Assembly: GCA_027576995.1 (NCBI GenBank)
Contig: JANBQC010000089.1
Location: 1 to 63,427 of the forward strand
Reading direction: 5' to 3'
Source of the DNA: Dimargaris cristalligena
Lineage: Eukaryota > Kickxellomycota > Dimargaritomycetes > Dimargaritales > Dimargaritaceae
Length of the DNA: 63,427 bases
In this document: positions 45,453 through 60,698 of the stretch, piece after piece
Layout: each line of letters opens with the position of its first letter
Numbering within the stretch: position 1 is the first letter of the stretch
Notes under the pieces: model-generated
What the model saw: only the letters and a program-made list of their open reading frames with translations
Told to the model about the DNA's origin: nothing
Databases searched by the model: none
Made by a program: the position numbers and the translations under genes

Positions 45453-46415
45453 GCGGGTCGGAGTAGATGAGCCCAACGAAGTGAGCTGAATAATGGCAGG
45501 GAGTAAAAAGAACAACAACTGATACGGCGACAAATCAATACTGTCTATCAAATTTAATACAGGGAAAAGAGCCCCCCACTAGCAGGGGCCGGTTTAGCGC
45601 GTTTTATAGCCGTATCATACCCCCGACTGGGATTATCAAAACCAACCATTATTGTGACTCAATAATGTTACGGAATAGACGCACTAGAGCTGGATGCAAG
45701 GGAGCCCTCCTAAAGGTATGGTATAGAATGTGACCTTTTCCACTCACTGTCTTCTCTCCATTATGACCAACTGGGTTGCCACCTAAAAAGTGAGTCACAC
45801 CAGTCATTGGACCGTTTGGCCTAGTCCAATACTATACTTGGCCTATCACGTGATACTAAGACGGCCTAGCTACTCATTCCCCCGTTCTCCCAGCCTTAGT
45901 ATGTTCCAGTTATATTATATGCGCACCCCTCCCAAGGTTAGTATGGTTGGTTGGGGAACAGATTATCCATAATGAGAATACACACAAAAGAAAGACACCA
46001 CCAACCAACAGGTAGATAGATTATTAATGCTAACTGGCCAGTCAGCCACACCATCTAAACCCCCATAGCCATACGGGGGGCCCTTTAGACCAGCTCAAAA
46101 TACTGACGGTACAGTGTGTGAGATTATTAGGAATGTGTGGGTGTACTTGTAAAGTGGTGGGCAGGGCTCTGTAGAATTCCCGTCACTCCTGCTTCTTTGT
46201 CTTGGTTGAGTCCACCTTTACTACCGCTATACCACCTCTCTTTATATGTACGTCTTCGGTTGTAATTTTAATCCGTGGATCTTCATTAGTTTCGTTGAAT
46301 CTCTTGTCAGACAGCTGGCTAGTGTAGTCTCGATCTCCACCTACTCTACAGAGTGCTTCCATTATCCCCCAGCTATTGTCGTGTCTACTTTATCCGATTC
46401 ATCGCCAAATTCGCC
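45453..46415. other. Divergent promoter region, ILV6 and PPR gene
   Basis: Head-to-head spacer of about 960 bases. The right end (46190-46415) is pyrimidine-rich and leads to the PPR start. No gene is seen. Confidence 0.5.
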
Positions 46416-47684
46416 ATGAAGCGTATGCCCGCCCTCCAAGCGCTCCGGTTCCCCGGCCGTCTCCCTAATCCCCGGGCTGCCGTGCCGAGCTCACTGGCCC
46501 GTCTTGCCACTAGCTCCCATAGTATCCCTGTCGAGTCGCCGGTTGATACGCGTCCCTCCCCGGCCGCCGCGGCCCTTGGCCAACGGACTCGCATTCCCCC
46601 CCTACCCACCCAGCAGCCGCCTTCCAACGAGCCCCAGCCCCTCGAATTTCTGAATGTATCCCCGACCCTTTACCAACTGCGTCTCGGTCTATGGCAGTTC
46701 CGCCGCGACGACGTTTGGACCATTTACCAGCGCCTGGTAGCCCAGGACCAATTGTGCTACTTGAGCGCCCGGGACCATTTCAATATCTTGCACTCCATCA
46801 CGCTCAAGGGTTACCTGTGGTTCAACGACAGTACGGCCAAGCACGAAATGTCCAAAATCATGTACGTCTGGAACCAGATTCAGGCCTGCGGACTCACCCC
46901 CACCGTGCGGGAGTACAACCACATGCTCGAGTTTCTGGCCCGGGCCCAGGATATTCGCCGCCTGGAGGCCGTGTTCCAACAGATGAAGACGGCCGGGGTT
47001 ACCCCCAACTTTTTCTCCTATAACATGGTCATGTACGGCTACGCCAAGGCCGGCGAAGCCTCCCAGACCCTGGGCATTTTGGAATCCATTCGGGCCAAAT
47101 TTGATATTCGTTCGGGCTTCACCCGCTCGGCCCTGATCGAGCTCTATGGTGCCCTGGGCCAATCCAACGAGGCTCTGGCCATTTACCACGAGACCAAGGT
47201 CGAGCAAGGCGGGTCGGGCGGATGGCAGCACGGTCACAATATCCACTCGCGCAACGCCCTATTGCGGGCCCTGGGCAGAAGCCGCCGCCTGGAAACTATG
47301 CACCAGATTTTCGTGGAAGCCTGGCGCAACCATGGTATCATGGGTCTCGACCAGACTTCCTTTGAGATTATGATCCAATGGCACTCCACCCATAACGCCC
47401 TGGAGACCGCCCAGAATTACTTTGAATTGATGCAGGCGCCCCCCTTCAACTTTAAACCCACCGCCCGGACCTTCAAGTACCTGCTACCCCCCGCGGTGTG
47501 CGCCGGCGACCCGGTGTTCGCCGTCAAACACTTCCGGACCATGACCGACAAATTCCAAATTCCGCCCCTGGGCTACATGCTGCGGCATATGGTGGATTAC
47601 TACGAACAAGAGGTTCTGGCGGAATCTAAACAAAACGATAGCGAAGTGGAGCGGGCTTACACTACTGTTGAGCCAGCAGTATAG
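46416..47684 (+). CDS. Mitochondrial pentatricopeptide-repeat protein
   Basis: Single-exon, 422-aa protein with helical repeats of the PPR type. The clearest is TPTVREYNHMLEFLARAQDI followed by RRLEAVFQQMKTAGVTPN, then FSYNMVMYGYAKAGE and ALIELYGALGQSNEALAIYH, so about five repeats span residues 140-370. PPR proteins bind organellar RNA and act in its processing, stability or translation. The N-terminus from the chosen ATG (MKRMPALQALRFPGRLPNPR) is a good mitochondrial presequence. An in-frame ATG 63 nt upstream would add a less typical hydrophobic stretch. The specific target is unknown, and no orthologue name can be given. Confidence 0.8.
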   Translation: MKRMPALQALRFPGRLPNPRAAVPSSLARLATSSHSIPVESPVDTRPSPAAAALGQRTRIPPLPTQQPPSNEPQPLEFLNVSPTLYQLRLGLWQFRRDDVWTIYQRLVAQDQLCYLSARDHFNILHSITLKGYLWFNDSTAKHEMSKIMYVWNQIQACGLTPTVREYNHMLEFLARAQDIRRLEAVFQQMKTAGVTPNFFSYNMVMYGYAKAGEASQTLGILESIRAKFDIRSGFTRSALIELYGALGQSNEALAIYHETKVEQGGSGGWQHGHNIHSRNALLRALGRSRRLETMHQIFVEAWRNHGIMGLDQTSFEIMIQWHSTHNALETAQNYFELMQAPPFNFKPTARTFKYLLPPAVCAGDPVFAVKHFRTMTDKFQIPPLGYMLRHMVDYYEQEVLAESKQNDSEVERAYTTVEPAV

Positions 47685-49272
47685 TGTGCCCTAATATAGA
47701 CCATCCATTTTTTGTTTTCATTTTTGTTTTTCCAATCTGTAGCCTTCCACCCTGTACCAGCCCTCCTTATTTATTTACCCGTCTATCCAATGCACCATGT
47801 AAAACCGCCATCAAGAATAAACCCCAACCGAATTTTCCACTCCCATCCCTAATATTTACTTTCCTTCTTTGTGGATAAGCCAGGTAAATCCAATGTAATT
47901 CAGCGGTGTTAAAACCAATGTTGGTAGAATGTGTATTTATATTAGGGCGTTTTTGTGATACATATATAGCGTTTTAGGCTGTGAGGGAACGGGGTCAAAT
48001 GTAAGGGCTCGGGGGGGAATATGGATATGGAGGGAGGGCGTTAGCGTTTCCTACCAATGGAAATATTGGGAATATGGTAGGGGGGATGGTCGAAGATTAA
48101 GGATTGTTCCTAACTAATTCACAGCAGATACTCTTAAAGGACGTCGGGTTATGATTGTCTGATTTATTCATAGAATGGGGAATCTGTTGTTATTTATACT
48201 ACGACAGTAAGTTCAAGAATTGTTACTCGATTGTAATAGTGGCGACGATGGCTGAAGATTTGTCATTGATCATTTGGGTACGATTTGTCTTTGCGAAATG
48301 GGTCATTAAGATACACTATCGCAGCCGAGGGCGTCGTTTGTGTGTGAACTGGGTCGGAGTGAGGACGGATATGGACTGATATTTAACTAGTGTAGATACA
48401 TGTTTGATTAAACGATAAAGGACATAACGACGGACAAATACGGCCTTGCTGTATAGGCGAAGCGTGCCGAGCAACCTTCGCCAAATTGGCGTCCAAATTA
48501 ACATCTGTGGCCTGATTGAACCAAATTCTATTTTTAATCATCAATTTTATTTCCGATGATTTGACAACCACCATATTCGGGGAGTGTAAGGTTACTCAGG
48601 TTCATTAAGTGGCCACCGTTGGAAATGGTTGGCATTACTGGACGGTGACGCACACCAGATCCGATGGGGAAGTGAAGCCACAGTATTTATGGCGTAGGTA
48701 TTAGCACCAAAAGGGACTCCATAGTCAACAAAATGATATTTATAAAGGAATTGACTGGAACCATGTGTAAACTGGACACGAGAATACCTCAATAGGGTAA
48801 CTTGAAATCACAGGTTAGGTATGGAATATAAAAGAACCAGGGAAAACACGCTAATATGAATAATGAACCGAGGAAAATTGAAATGAAATCATTATATACG
48901 GGTACAAGTGGGCGTTGGTAAAGCCTAGAGGATTTTTCCTAAATTTATCCACTAGGCAAGGGGAGAAGAATAACCTATTGATTATTGGGGAGGGGACATG
49001 CGTCCACCTAAAATGGATGTTGGGCGAATCTTCCTGATCCGCTTCCCATACTGACAATTGGCTAGCTCAGAGCCTTTCAAACCAATTAAAATCAGCGCCA
49101 AATTAACCTAGTGGGGTTTAAAAATTCGACAATTATTGAAGAGCAACAGTTACACAGACGAGTTCGCAAGGGATCATAAAAACTATTAGGGGTGGGTGGG
49201 GGTGCGCGCTAGCGTATAGCCCACCGTATAGGACATTGGACATACGCATCCCCGAGAAATATACCACTATCA
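47685..49272. other. Intergenic between convergent genes
   Basis: Tail-to-tail spacer between the PPR gene and CYC8. No gene, RNA or repeat is recognised. It is moderately AT-rich. Confidence 0.5.
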
Positions 49273-52217
49273 TCATTGGGGAGGGTATTCACGGCGGTAA
49301 TGGTGACCGCCCTCGGGACCGGAACGAGGAATACCCGAGCCAGGAGGCATGCCGGACGACGATGGCGGGGGTTGGTTCAGATGCTTTTGTTCACCCATGC
49401 TCATTAAAGATTCAACTACGTTGGTGTAATCTTCATCCATGGCCCGGCCGTTGTGGTGAGCCGCAGAAGGTGGGCGGCCCGGGGGAGGGGGGTGAGGCGA
49501 TGGGTAGTGTGGAGGCGGAGGTCCACCTGCACCCGAGTTAGGGCCGGGACCGGGTCCATTGGGCGGATAGTAGGCCCGGGCCCGCTCGTCATGACCGTAG
49601 TAAGTACCTGGTCCGGGCTCGTTATTATCAACCTCTCTCCGAGTTAACGAGGACGAGTGCGGTGGCGGTTGATGATGGGGGTGTCGCCCGCCCTAGATAA
49701 AAGTGAAGCATACAAACGCAGCCAAGTGCAAAAATAAATATAGACAAAACAAGTGTTAGTCAAAGAATCGGGCATACATGCAATAGAATCGACATTAGGC
49801 GCCATTTACGGAGATTCACATAGGAAACTCAATCGCAATTGAGATCGAGGCTATTTCGAAATAATCAAAATTGAGCAAAATCCGGCTATTCAAGAGAAGT
49901 ATATATATAGTCCATATCTAGTAACTTCAATAACGCAGTGCGAGATGAAGGGGGCGCGTATTCGAAACATTACCATTCGATGACTCATGTCGGGATTTTC
50001 TTCGGGGTAGCCATGATGGTGAGAGGGACCGCTGGGGTTCCCGGCGTGGTGAGGGCGCGGGGGTTCACCACCCATGTAACCGGCCGGAGGTTCATGGGGA
50101 CCGCGCATAGGAGCGGGGCCACCCCGGCGGTCCGCATAAGCGGAGGAATGAGGCGGGGGAGCACCACTCGCACCGTACGGGTGGTGGTGGCCGTGGGGGT
50201 CGTGGTATCCGACCGACTGCGGTGGCGCCTGGGCCGAGTTAATCCGCGGAGACATGCCATTGCGATCATTAGGCGGAAGGTGATGCGGCGCACGGCGGTC
50301 ATGCGGGTGACCCGGAGGGAAGCCGTCTGTTGTAGGGGAGTGCATGGGGCGCATGGCGTTGGGGGCACTACTCACGCTACCCCGTTGGCTCGGGTGGTAA
50401 CCAGGAGGAGGAGGGGGAGGTTGCGAGGACGGTGGAGCCGAATGGCCATGGTGGCCCTGCGGTGGAGGCGGGTAACTCGGATGATGGGAGACAGCGCCGT
50501 AACCGGAGCTCCCGGAGTGCGGGGGCATGGGGGCATGCGGATGGGGTGGAGTCATATGAGCGGGTGGGTAGCCCGTGGAGGGGTGCGACCGGGGAGGTGC
50601 GCCCGTGTTATCCACTGGAGGGCCGTTGGGAACCGGCCCTATCGGATGGCCGGGGGGAGGGCCATACGGGGATGGTGGGGGATGCGGGCCCCGAACAGCC
50701 ACTGGTGGTGGCTGGCTTGGATGGCCGTAGTGCGGAGGTGCCACACCAGGGGCCATGGGCGCCGCCTTAGGTGTAGCACTGGGACCACCATTGATCGGAG
50801 GGGCAACAGAAGCGACCGCGTGGAGGGGAGGGGCCGATCCGGCGGGGCCAGCGGCGGGCGGTGCGTTTGCCGGCTCCGGTTGATTGATGGTGGGTGGGGC
50901 TGGCTGGTTGTGGGTCACGGCGGGATCAAGTGGAGCGGGGGGGTTGGACAAATGGGAGAAATTACCCGTGTTTTGGGCATGCTGGAGCACCGCCAGTCGC
51001 TGTTTCACAACCTGATTGTTGGGATCCACCTCCAAAGCGCGGCCATAAGCGTTGACGGCGTCTTCGATCTGGTTGTTACAGTGCTCGTACAGGGTGCCCA
51101 AATTGTGCCACACTTCCTTCATCTGGGAATCGAAGCGGAGGGCCCGACTGTAGGCATCCAGGGCGTCTCGGTACTGGGCAATGCGGAAATACAGCACGCC
51201 GATGGAGCACCAAAACTGGGCGTTGTTGCTGTCACGGTACACGGCCTGCTGGTAACTGTCGTAAGCCTCGGTGTGCTGGTTGGACGTCATGTAGCAGCGG
51301 CCCAATAGGTACCAGGACTGGGCGTCGGCCTCGTTGGCGGAGATGGACCGGGTTAACAGGCTAACCGCATTCTCCATGTTGTAAAAGTTCACGGTGGGCT
51401 GGGAGTAGAGCCAACCCAGCTGCTGCAAGACCTTGGCGTGTTTGGGGTTGGTGGTCAGCACCTTTTCAAAGGCCTCTTTAGCCTGGATGGGATCGAGCAG
51501 GAGCTCGTGTAAATGACCGATTTGGAACAAAATATCGCTCTCGGTTAGCGGACTGGGAGGATTATTGAGGATATAACGGAAGTAAGACAGGCTGGACTCG
51601 TACTTGCGCTGGGATTTGTGGATCAGGCCCAGTCGGAAATAAATCTCGTTGGACTTTTCAAAGTGGGGGTCGATTTTCATTACAGCGGAAAAGGCTTCCT
51701 CCGCATGCTCGTACGAGCCAAAACGGTCGTACAGGATACCGATCCCGTACCAGAGCTTGGGTTCCTTCGCGTTGGGCAAATGGTAAAGCGCCTGCTGATA
51801 GGCCGAATAGGCCCGGGCTAGCTTGTCGGTCATTAAGTAGCAGTGACCGAGGGCCCCCCAGACCTCACCGTTGATGGGCTCAACGCCAAGCACCTGCTGA
51901 AAGTACTCGGCGGCTTTTTCGAATTCGTCACGGGCACGGTGTATGGCGGCAATTTTGGTGAGAGCGGGAACAGAGTACGGATTGTGTTTCAAGGCGGACT
52001 CGTAGGCTTTAATCGCGCGTTCTTTGTCGTCCATCTGCTCCGAGATGGTTCCGATTTGGACCCAGATCTGCTCGCGCATCTGAACATCTTTCTGTATGGG
52101 GGATGCAGGTACTTTGGCAGGGACCGGCGCGGAGTGATTAAAGTTGGATGCGGGAAGCCCGTTGGGCAGAGGCAGTCCAGGGGAGCGGACCGGCTGGCCG
52201 AGAACTGGTGTAGCCAT
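49273..52217 (-). CDS. CYC8: General transcriptional co-repressor Cyc8/Ssn6
   Basis: TPR subunit of the Tup1-Cyc8 (Ssn6) co-repressor, which is brought to promoters by DNA-binding repressors. Exons 52217-49974 and 49692-49273 join in phase 0 to give 887 aa. The ATG at 52217 starts MATPVLGQPV; the codon upstream in frame is GTG. Residues about 48-410 contain around ten TPRs, for example EVWGALGHCYLMTDKLARAY, AQSWYLLGRCYMTSNQHTEA and KEVWHNLGTLYEHCNNQIED. The rest is a Pro/His/Gly-rich, low-complexity tail, in place of the Gln-rich tail of yeast. A short conserved-looking helix, DEDYTNVVESLMSMGEQ, lies near the end. The second exon was found from its CTAG acceptor and open frame. Confidence 0.93.
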
Positions 52218-53622
52218 CGGCACTGACGACGTTATGAATCAAGGGCAGGGGAAGGGAATAGGAAGACAGATGGGAAGTGTTGAGGGAATTAAAACAGCCT
52301 GGTGGTTTTGAGTAAAGGAAAGTATGGGGACCAGATAAGGGTATGCAGTTTTGAATGGGGGAGCTTGAAGAGAACTACGACTGGCTCCAATATCGAATAG
52401 TGGGTAGAGTGGGATTAAACAGTCGGCCTATTCGGGAAGATTGCTAAAGACGCGGGCAGTTGAGTGTATGACTGTACAGAGGGAGGCTAGGAAGGACAGA
52501 CAGGGCCAGATCGGGTCAGGCAAACCAAAGAAAGTTAATAACTAAAGCACCTACGGCCGTATTAGGGAAATGGGGAAGGCTGCGGATGCTGGGAGAGAGA
52601 AAAAGACGAGACACACACGCGTTAAGATTTCCCAAAGTGGTTGCGTAAGGAAAAGAGAGCAAGGCTGGGTGCGGGAGTAGAGCCGAGGATGAGTAAGAAG
52701 CAAAGGATGAAAAAGAAGAGAGGGGATTGGAGGATGGGAAAGTGAATGGGGGGCAAACGTCAGTTGTCTGACTACTCTAAGTGTTGACGACACAATAGCG
52801 AAGCAAAGGTATAATAAGGAGGAGATAAAATAGAAGGGTTAGTAGTATATTGAAATAAGGTAAGTAAGGAGCAACCCGAAGAATAAGGGGAAGAAGGAAG
52901 AACAAAAAGGGCCGGGAGGCAGGGGTGGGGACGAGACGCGTGGTATTTATAAACGGATTATAGACTTACTCTGGCAGGGAGATCGGACCCAAGCAGAAAA
53001 AAAATGAAATAGGGTTGGGTGTGAGCCCACCACCACACCACTATCAATGGCAGCACACACTCAGCAACCACGCTTGGGCATAGTGTGCGCCGGTCTATTG
53101 TAAGAAGTGTCCGTGTGTGTGGCCCGGTTGTCTATATACATCACCCACCCAGGTTATAATATAATACCCTCCGGACGGCGGTGGTTTATTTGGGGAAGTA
53201 TCACAAGGGGCGCGTTACATCGCCACCAGTAGTGCCAGATCCCTGATGGGTGAAGCGAGTGAGTGTGGGAGGAGAAGGGGCAATGTTGATGGGATGATTT
53301 GACTATATTCTGTATAGTCTGGACCTAATCAGGGAACTCCTCTCCCCCCTCGTACAAACTACGGACGGACATCCTTTGAGCCATACATAAGCCACACTCG
53401 CCATATGCGGTAACCCAGCTAGTGCGACGAATATATAGGCAGCCACTACGACCAACACGCATGAATAACGAATGAAGTGGCCATGTCCAAATAACCATGC
53501 CGTCACTATATATAACTCATGCATATATATACACACCCTCGTTAAACATACCCAAATACGACTACTATAGGGCTCCGCGCGGGGGAGGGGGGGTTTGTTC
53601 GGCCATTATTCCCCCCCCCCAC

Positions 53623-53900
53623 CTTCGCTGATGTCGCCGGGGTCACTAGCCAAGGCCTCCTCCATCGTGCCGTCCAGCGACACTGACAAAGCCAAACCAA
53701 AGGCCACCTTGGTAGGTAGAGGATCTGTCTCTGAACGCGGATGGCCGTCGTGTGTAAATCAGGGGCAACCGCCGCTCCTTACCATAGTGTTAGCATCGTC
53801 GCATCGCTGGTTAAAAATGATGCTAAGAAGTAATTTAGAAGCAGTGTAGAAAGAGATGCAAGAGCAACTTGGCCTTGCCTTGATGTCCAGCCGTTTCGGC
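53623..53900 (-). CDS. Two possible unassigned exons
   Basis: A minus-strand frame from an AG acceptor at 53901 to a GTAAGG donor reads RNGWTSRQGQVALASL then a hydrophobic helix (STLLLNYFLASF). It joins at 53707 through a split Trp codon to PLALSVSLDGTMEEALASD and ends at a GTGGGG donor-like site (53623). The frame is protein-like and would have one membrane segment, but I could not extend it to a start or stop, and the opposite strand of the second piece is also open. Treat as a lead only. Confidence 0.2.
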
Positions 53901-54839
53901 CTAGTTATATACTGCATACAAACACGCCGTCTGGCATTAAGCGGTCTCTGTGCATGCCATATATGCACCAGGTAACAACCTCCTCCCCTCCCTCTCTACT
54001 CGCTGTTGGGTTTGCCACATGCACCCGCTTTTCATCCATCTTACCCCCTCCGCCGCTATGCGCGCATTCATTTTAACGGTACACCGTGCGCTTCGTTCAG
54101 AAATATGTCTACTCTGACTCTCTGGTATGTCGGTCTTCCCCGAGTTCATTTTAGCGCGGCATTCCCCTGCGACCATCTCTTTACTGATTAGTCTTTCCGG
54201 TCCGCTACACCACCGACTCCTCCAGAGACCGTCCAATTGGACCTTCTTCGTTCATTCCCCTCCAACCGCCATCACCCGAGGTTTGAGGACATATTCCATG
54301 CAGGGGAGTCGGTGATGGTGTTTCCGAGAAGCCAACGAGGCTATCTTGTAGTTCAACACCAACGGGACACTACTATGTGAACAAGGTGACGACGATCCTC
54401 AACCATCAATCACACCACGGATCCTCCCCCCCAAAAAACAAATTAATTTCCGGCGAGTCATGGCGATACACACCACTTGGCATAACTCAAGGGATGGCTG
54501 CGACCTGGCCTAGTATCTCGAAACCACCGCCCAATAGCTGTAGATGGGCCGAGTTTGGAGTGAAGATGGCATCCTTTCCTTTCAAATCCTACCCCGAATC
54601 CTCCCAATTCTAATATACTACTTTGTTCATCAGGGTATTTTTCCCGCAGCCTAAGTCTATCTAATTGGTCATTTGACGTGCCACTGTCCATGACGGGTAG
54701 TCGCGGCCTTGCGTGTCTAATCACACTCATCCGCTCGGCCCGTCGATTGGCTCAAGAGGCACTGGCCAATCTATGTAAACCCAAGCCAAATCAAACCAAG
54801 ATAAATCCCCCTCCCCCCATAAATACAGACTGCACATAC

Positions 54840-54982
54840 ACATGGGAGAAGTTCATCCAAGCCGTATAACGAAAAATCCATTAGATTCGGCCAATATTAT
54901 AGTTAAAAATACATTTCCCATATATTTTCCCATACACGTATAATGTAAACCCTTATATAGCTGGGCCGAATTTCACCCACAT
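54840..54982 (+). repeat. 144-bp dispersed repeat, copy 3
   Basis: 143 bases, very close in sequence to copy 2 (19556). It begins ACATGGGAGAAGTTCATCC and ends GAATTTCACCCACAT, so even the mismatched terminal base changes symmetrically with respect to the other copies. Same orientation as copies 1 and 2. Confidence 0.8.
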
Positions 54983-55282
54983 CCAGCCCAGCTCCATGAC
55001 CCAAAAATTAAGTTGATCAACCGGTCCCCTCTAAATCTGGGTTAAAAATAGATATGATTAAAAAGTATTCATTAATACTAACATATACTTGAAAATATGA
55101 TTAGAATCGCCAAAGCCCCAAATAAATGCGAGGGGCATCTGAAATAATTGATAGTATATCGGCCCGCTACGAGAGGCTCGCGGTTATCAACCGGTGCCTA
55201 GGAATTGCGAGCCTAACCGAGGGACGCCGACGGAATAGGCAAACGTCGTTGTATTTACATGGCAATCCTTCCCTTCGAGTAC

Positions 55283-58646
<3,364 letters not shown>

Positions 58647-60698
58647 GGTAAGAGCAGGTCGAGTCAAGGAGGAAGAATAGCAATGGTGGTGGTGGTATAA
58701 CAAGGAGTCAATGGAGTTCCGAGGCAGAGTAAGGAGAACCAGCGAGGGAGGTGTTTGTATATTTATTATTGGGGAAGGTAATGTGGACCAAAAGAAGTTC
58801 AATAGAGGCTGGCGTGGTGGTACTAGTACTTAATAGGGGGAGGATAGTAGGAGAGACGTGGAAGGTGTGGGGGCTTTTATAAATGATATTAGAGCTCACA
58901 TGCAATAACTGTTGGCGTCCCAATGACGACAGTTCCCCCAAACCTCTGATATCCAGCGGTGCCTTTTCCCTTATTAATGAAGATAGTACCCACTCCTTGT
59001 CCCTTCTTTGGATAATGCCGTCGTAATTTGCCCACATTTTAATTTGCTACCATCGCCTGATTTTCCAGGAGAGCGTTGGCTCGGCCAGGCACCGCGCCTG
59101 GTAATTGGTGGCTTTGCAAATGGGCCCATTTACCGTCCACCTTGCCCCAGCCTAAGGCAGGAAGGGTCCAGTAAAGGAATGTGAGGGACACTGCAGGCCG
59201 CTCTAACCCCCCTGTTTGTTTAGATATACGCCCCCCCTCCGAAGTCTTCCCAACTAGCCAATGCAAGCCTGGTGAATGATTTAATATATCGGACGTGGTC
59301 AAAGCGACTAACATAAATATATACCTCGGGCCTTTAGTCACCCTCCCAGTTATCTTTGTCTATACAAACACGTGGGTGTGGGGAGGAGCGGGTTGTATAA
59401 TTCCATATGGGGTTATATCATCTTCCTTGCCAAGCACCAAACAATAAATTAAGGAGTCCACACACACCTGACTATGTTTCGTATTAGTAGAGTTGGTCAA
59501 TAGATGATACACATTACTTCCTCTGGTTGATTTAGTGTATCGGTCACTTTTGCTTGCTGATATAATAGGGCTAGTAGGGCCAAAGCCATTGTATTTCAAT
59601 CTCAACTTGTCTATTCAAACTACGTACTTCCTTCTACCAAACTATTAATTATATACTTCAAGAAGTTTACACGCCGTGCTGTCCGACATAGTAGGATTAA
59701 TTACCAGTCCTCGCCAGCAATAACTCTAATAATACCTATACCAAGTACCATTTTGCCGCAATAACCAGCCTGATATCTATTTGGATCAGCAATTAAAGAA
59801 ATTATATCACAGAGCTTTTAAAAATAATCGCCTACAATTTGATTAAAGGTGTACTGTGTATTAGTTTTTTTACCATTTGCCTCGAAATGTTTTTAATTTG
59901 CAAACTAATAGGCCATATACGACAACAAAGACCACTCCGGACAATGAGGAAGTTCCCTTCTGATGGATGTCTGATATATAAATGTGTCCTATGATTTAGT
60001 TTCCATTTCTTCTGGGTGTACTCTTTACGTATCCTAAATGCTGTTCCTCCTGTGCCACCATTGGTGAACAATGCATTCGAGTCCATCTTCTCCAAACCGG
60101 CGAGCATCCCCGTTCCGAATAACCGGGGACCAGCCGCACCGACACCAGGCCTACCACGGCGGAGCCCAGAGTCTCCAACATTACATGTTTATAGCTTAGA
60201 GAGTCGATATTGACCATCATCCATTACTTTGCATTTCATTCTCTAGTTCTCTATTTTCACAGCTAAGATTCTACCGCACCAACTATACCCACATATTAGT
60301 ACAGTGTCACAGGAAGCAAGAGAAGGAGAATGCCTCCAGTATTCCACTATATAAAGCTTGTAGGTAAGTAGGTGGACCAGCCCCGCTGAGTAGAGAGGGG
60401 GGCTATTGAAAAGCCCAACAGCTACAGTATTGGGTTAGGAGGCCCTTCCAATCCAACGCCACTTCAGATATTCCTCCCACTTTCTGTCGCTGCGAAGGGT
60501 TTTGCTCATTTCCCCTTTCCTTGTATTTTTGGAAACCGAATTATTTTATGCACCAATCTACTTGATGTGTCTACCGGGACATGACCACTTTCTTTCCCAA
60601 CCTTCTTCCCAGTCCTTTCCATATTTCCATTTACCTGCTTGACCTGAAAACCCCGATTCGGCTCCACTCCCATCCCCAACAAACTGCAATTACTCACC
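58647..60698. other. Divergent region between ECT1 and THOC5-like gene
   Basis: About 2 kb, no gene assigned. Open frames at 59037-58708 (-, beginning MWANYDGIIQRRDKEWVLSS) and 59341-59039 (-) abut, but neither is recognised. The plus-strand frame at 60016-60213 has a Pro/Ser-rich protein-like composition but no context. 59640-59930 is AT-rich. 60480-60698 is the THOC5-like promoter. Confidence 0.4.

Larger units (their letters stand above)
52218..55282. other. Long intergenic stretch, CYC8 leader and unassigned sequence
   Basis: From 52230 to 53000 the plus strand is strongly purine-rich, so the CYC8 transcript would have a long pyrimidine-rich promoter or leader. A G-run and a C-run face each other at 53581-53621. 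Two candidate minus-strand exons (53900-53783 and 53707-53623) are described separately. The third copy of the 144-bp repeat lies at 54840-54982. Nothing else is recognised. Confidence 0.45.

Noticed and set aside
49938..51308. 456-codon open frame on the plus strand
   Set aside because: It is the complement of the Pro/His-rich part of CYC8; GC-rich codon bias keeps the opposite frame open. Arg/Gly-rich composition has no family match.
54006..54315. Plus-strand frames such as HPSYPLRRYARIHFNG
   Set aside because: Short, no splice or start context, and no recognisable domain; both strands are equally open.
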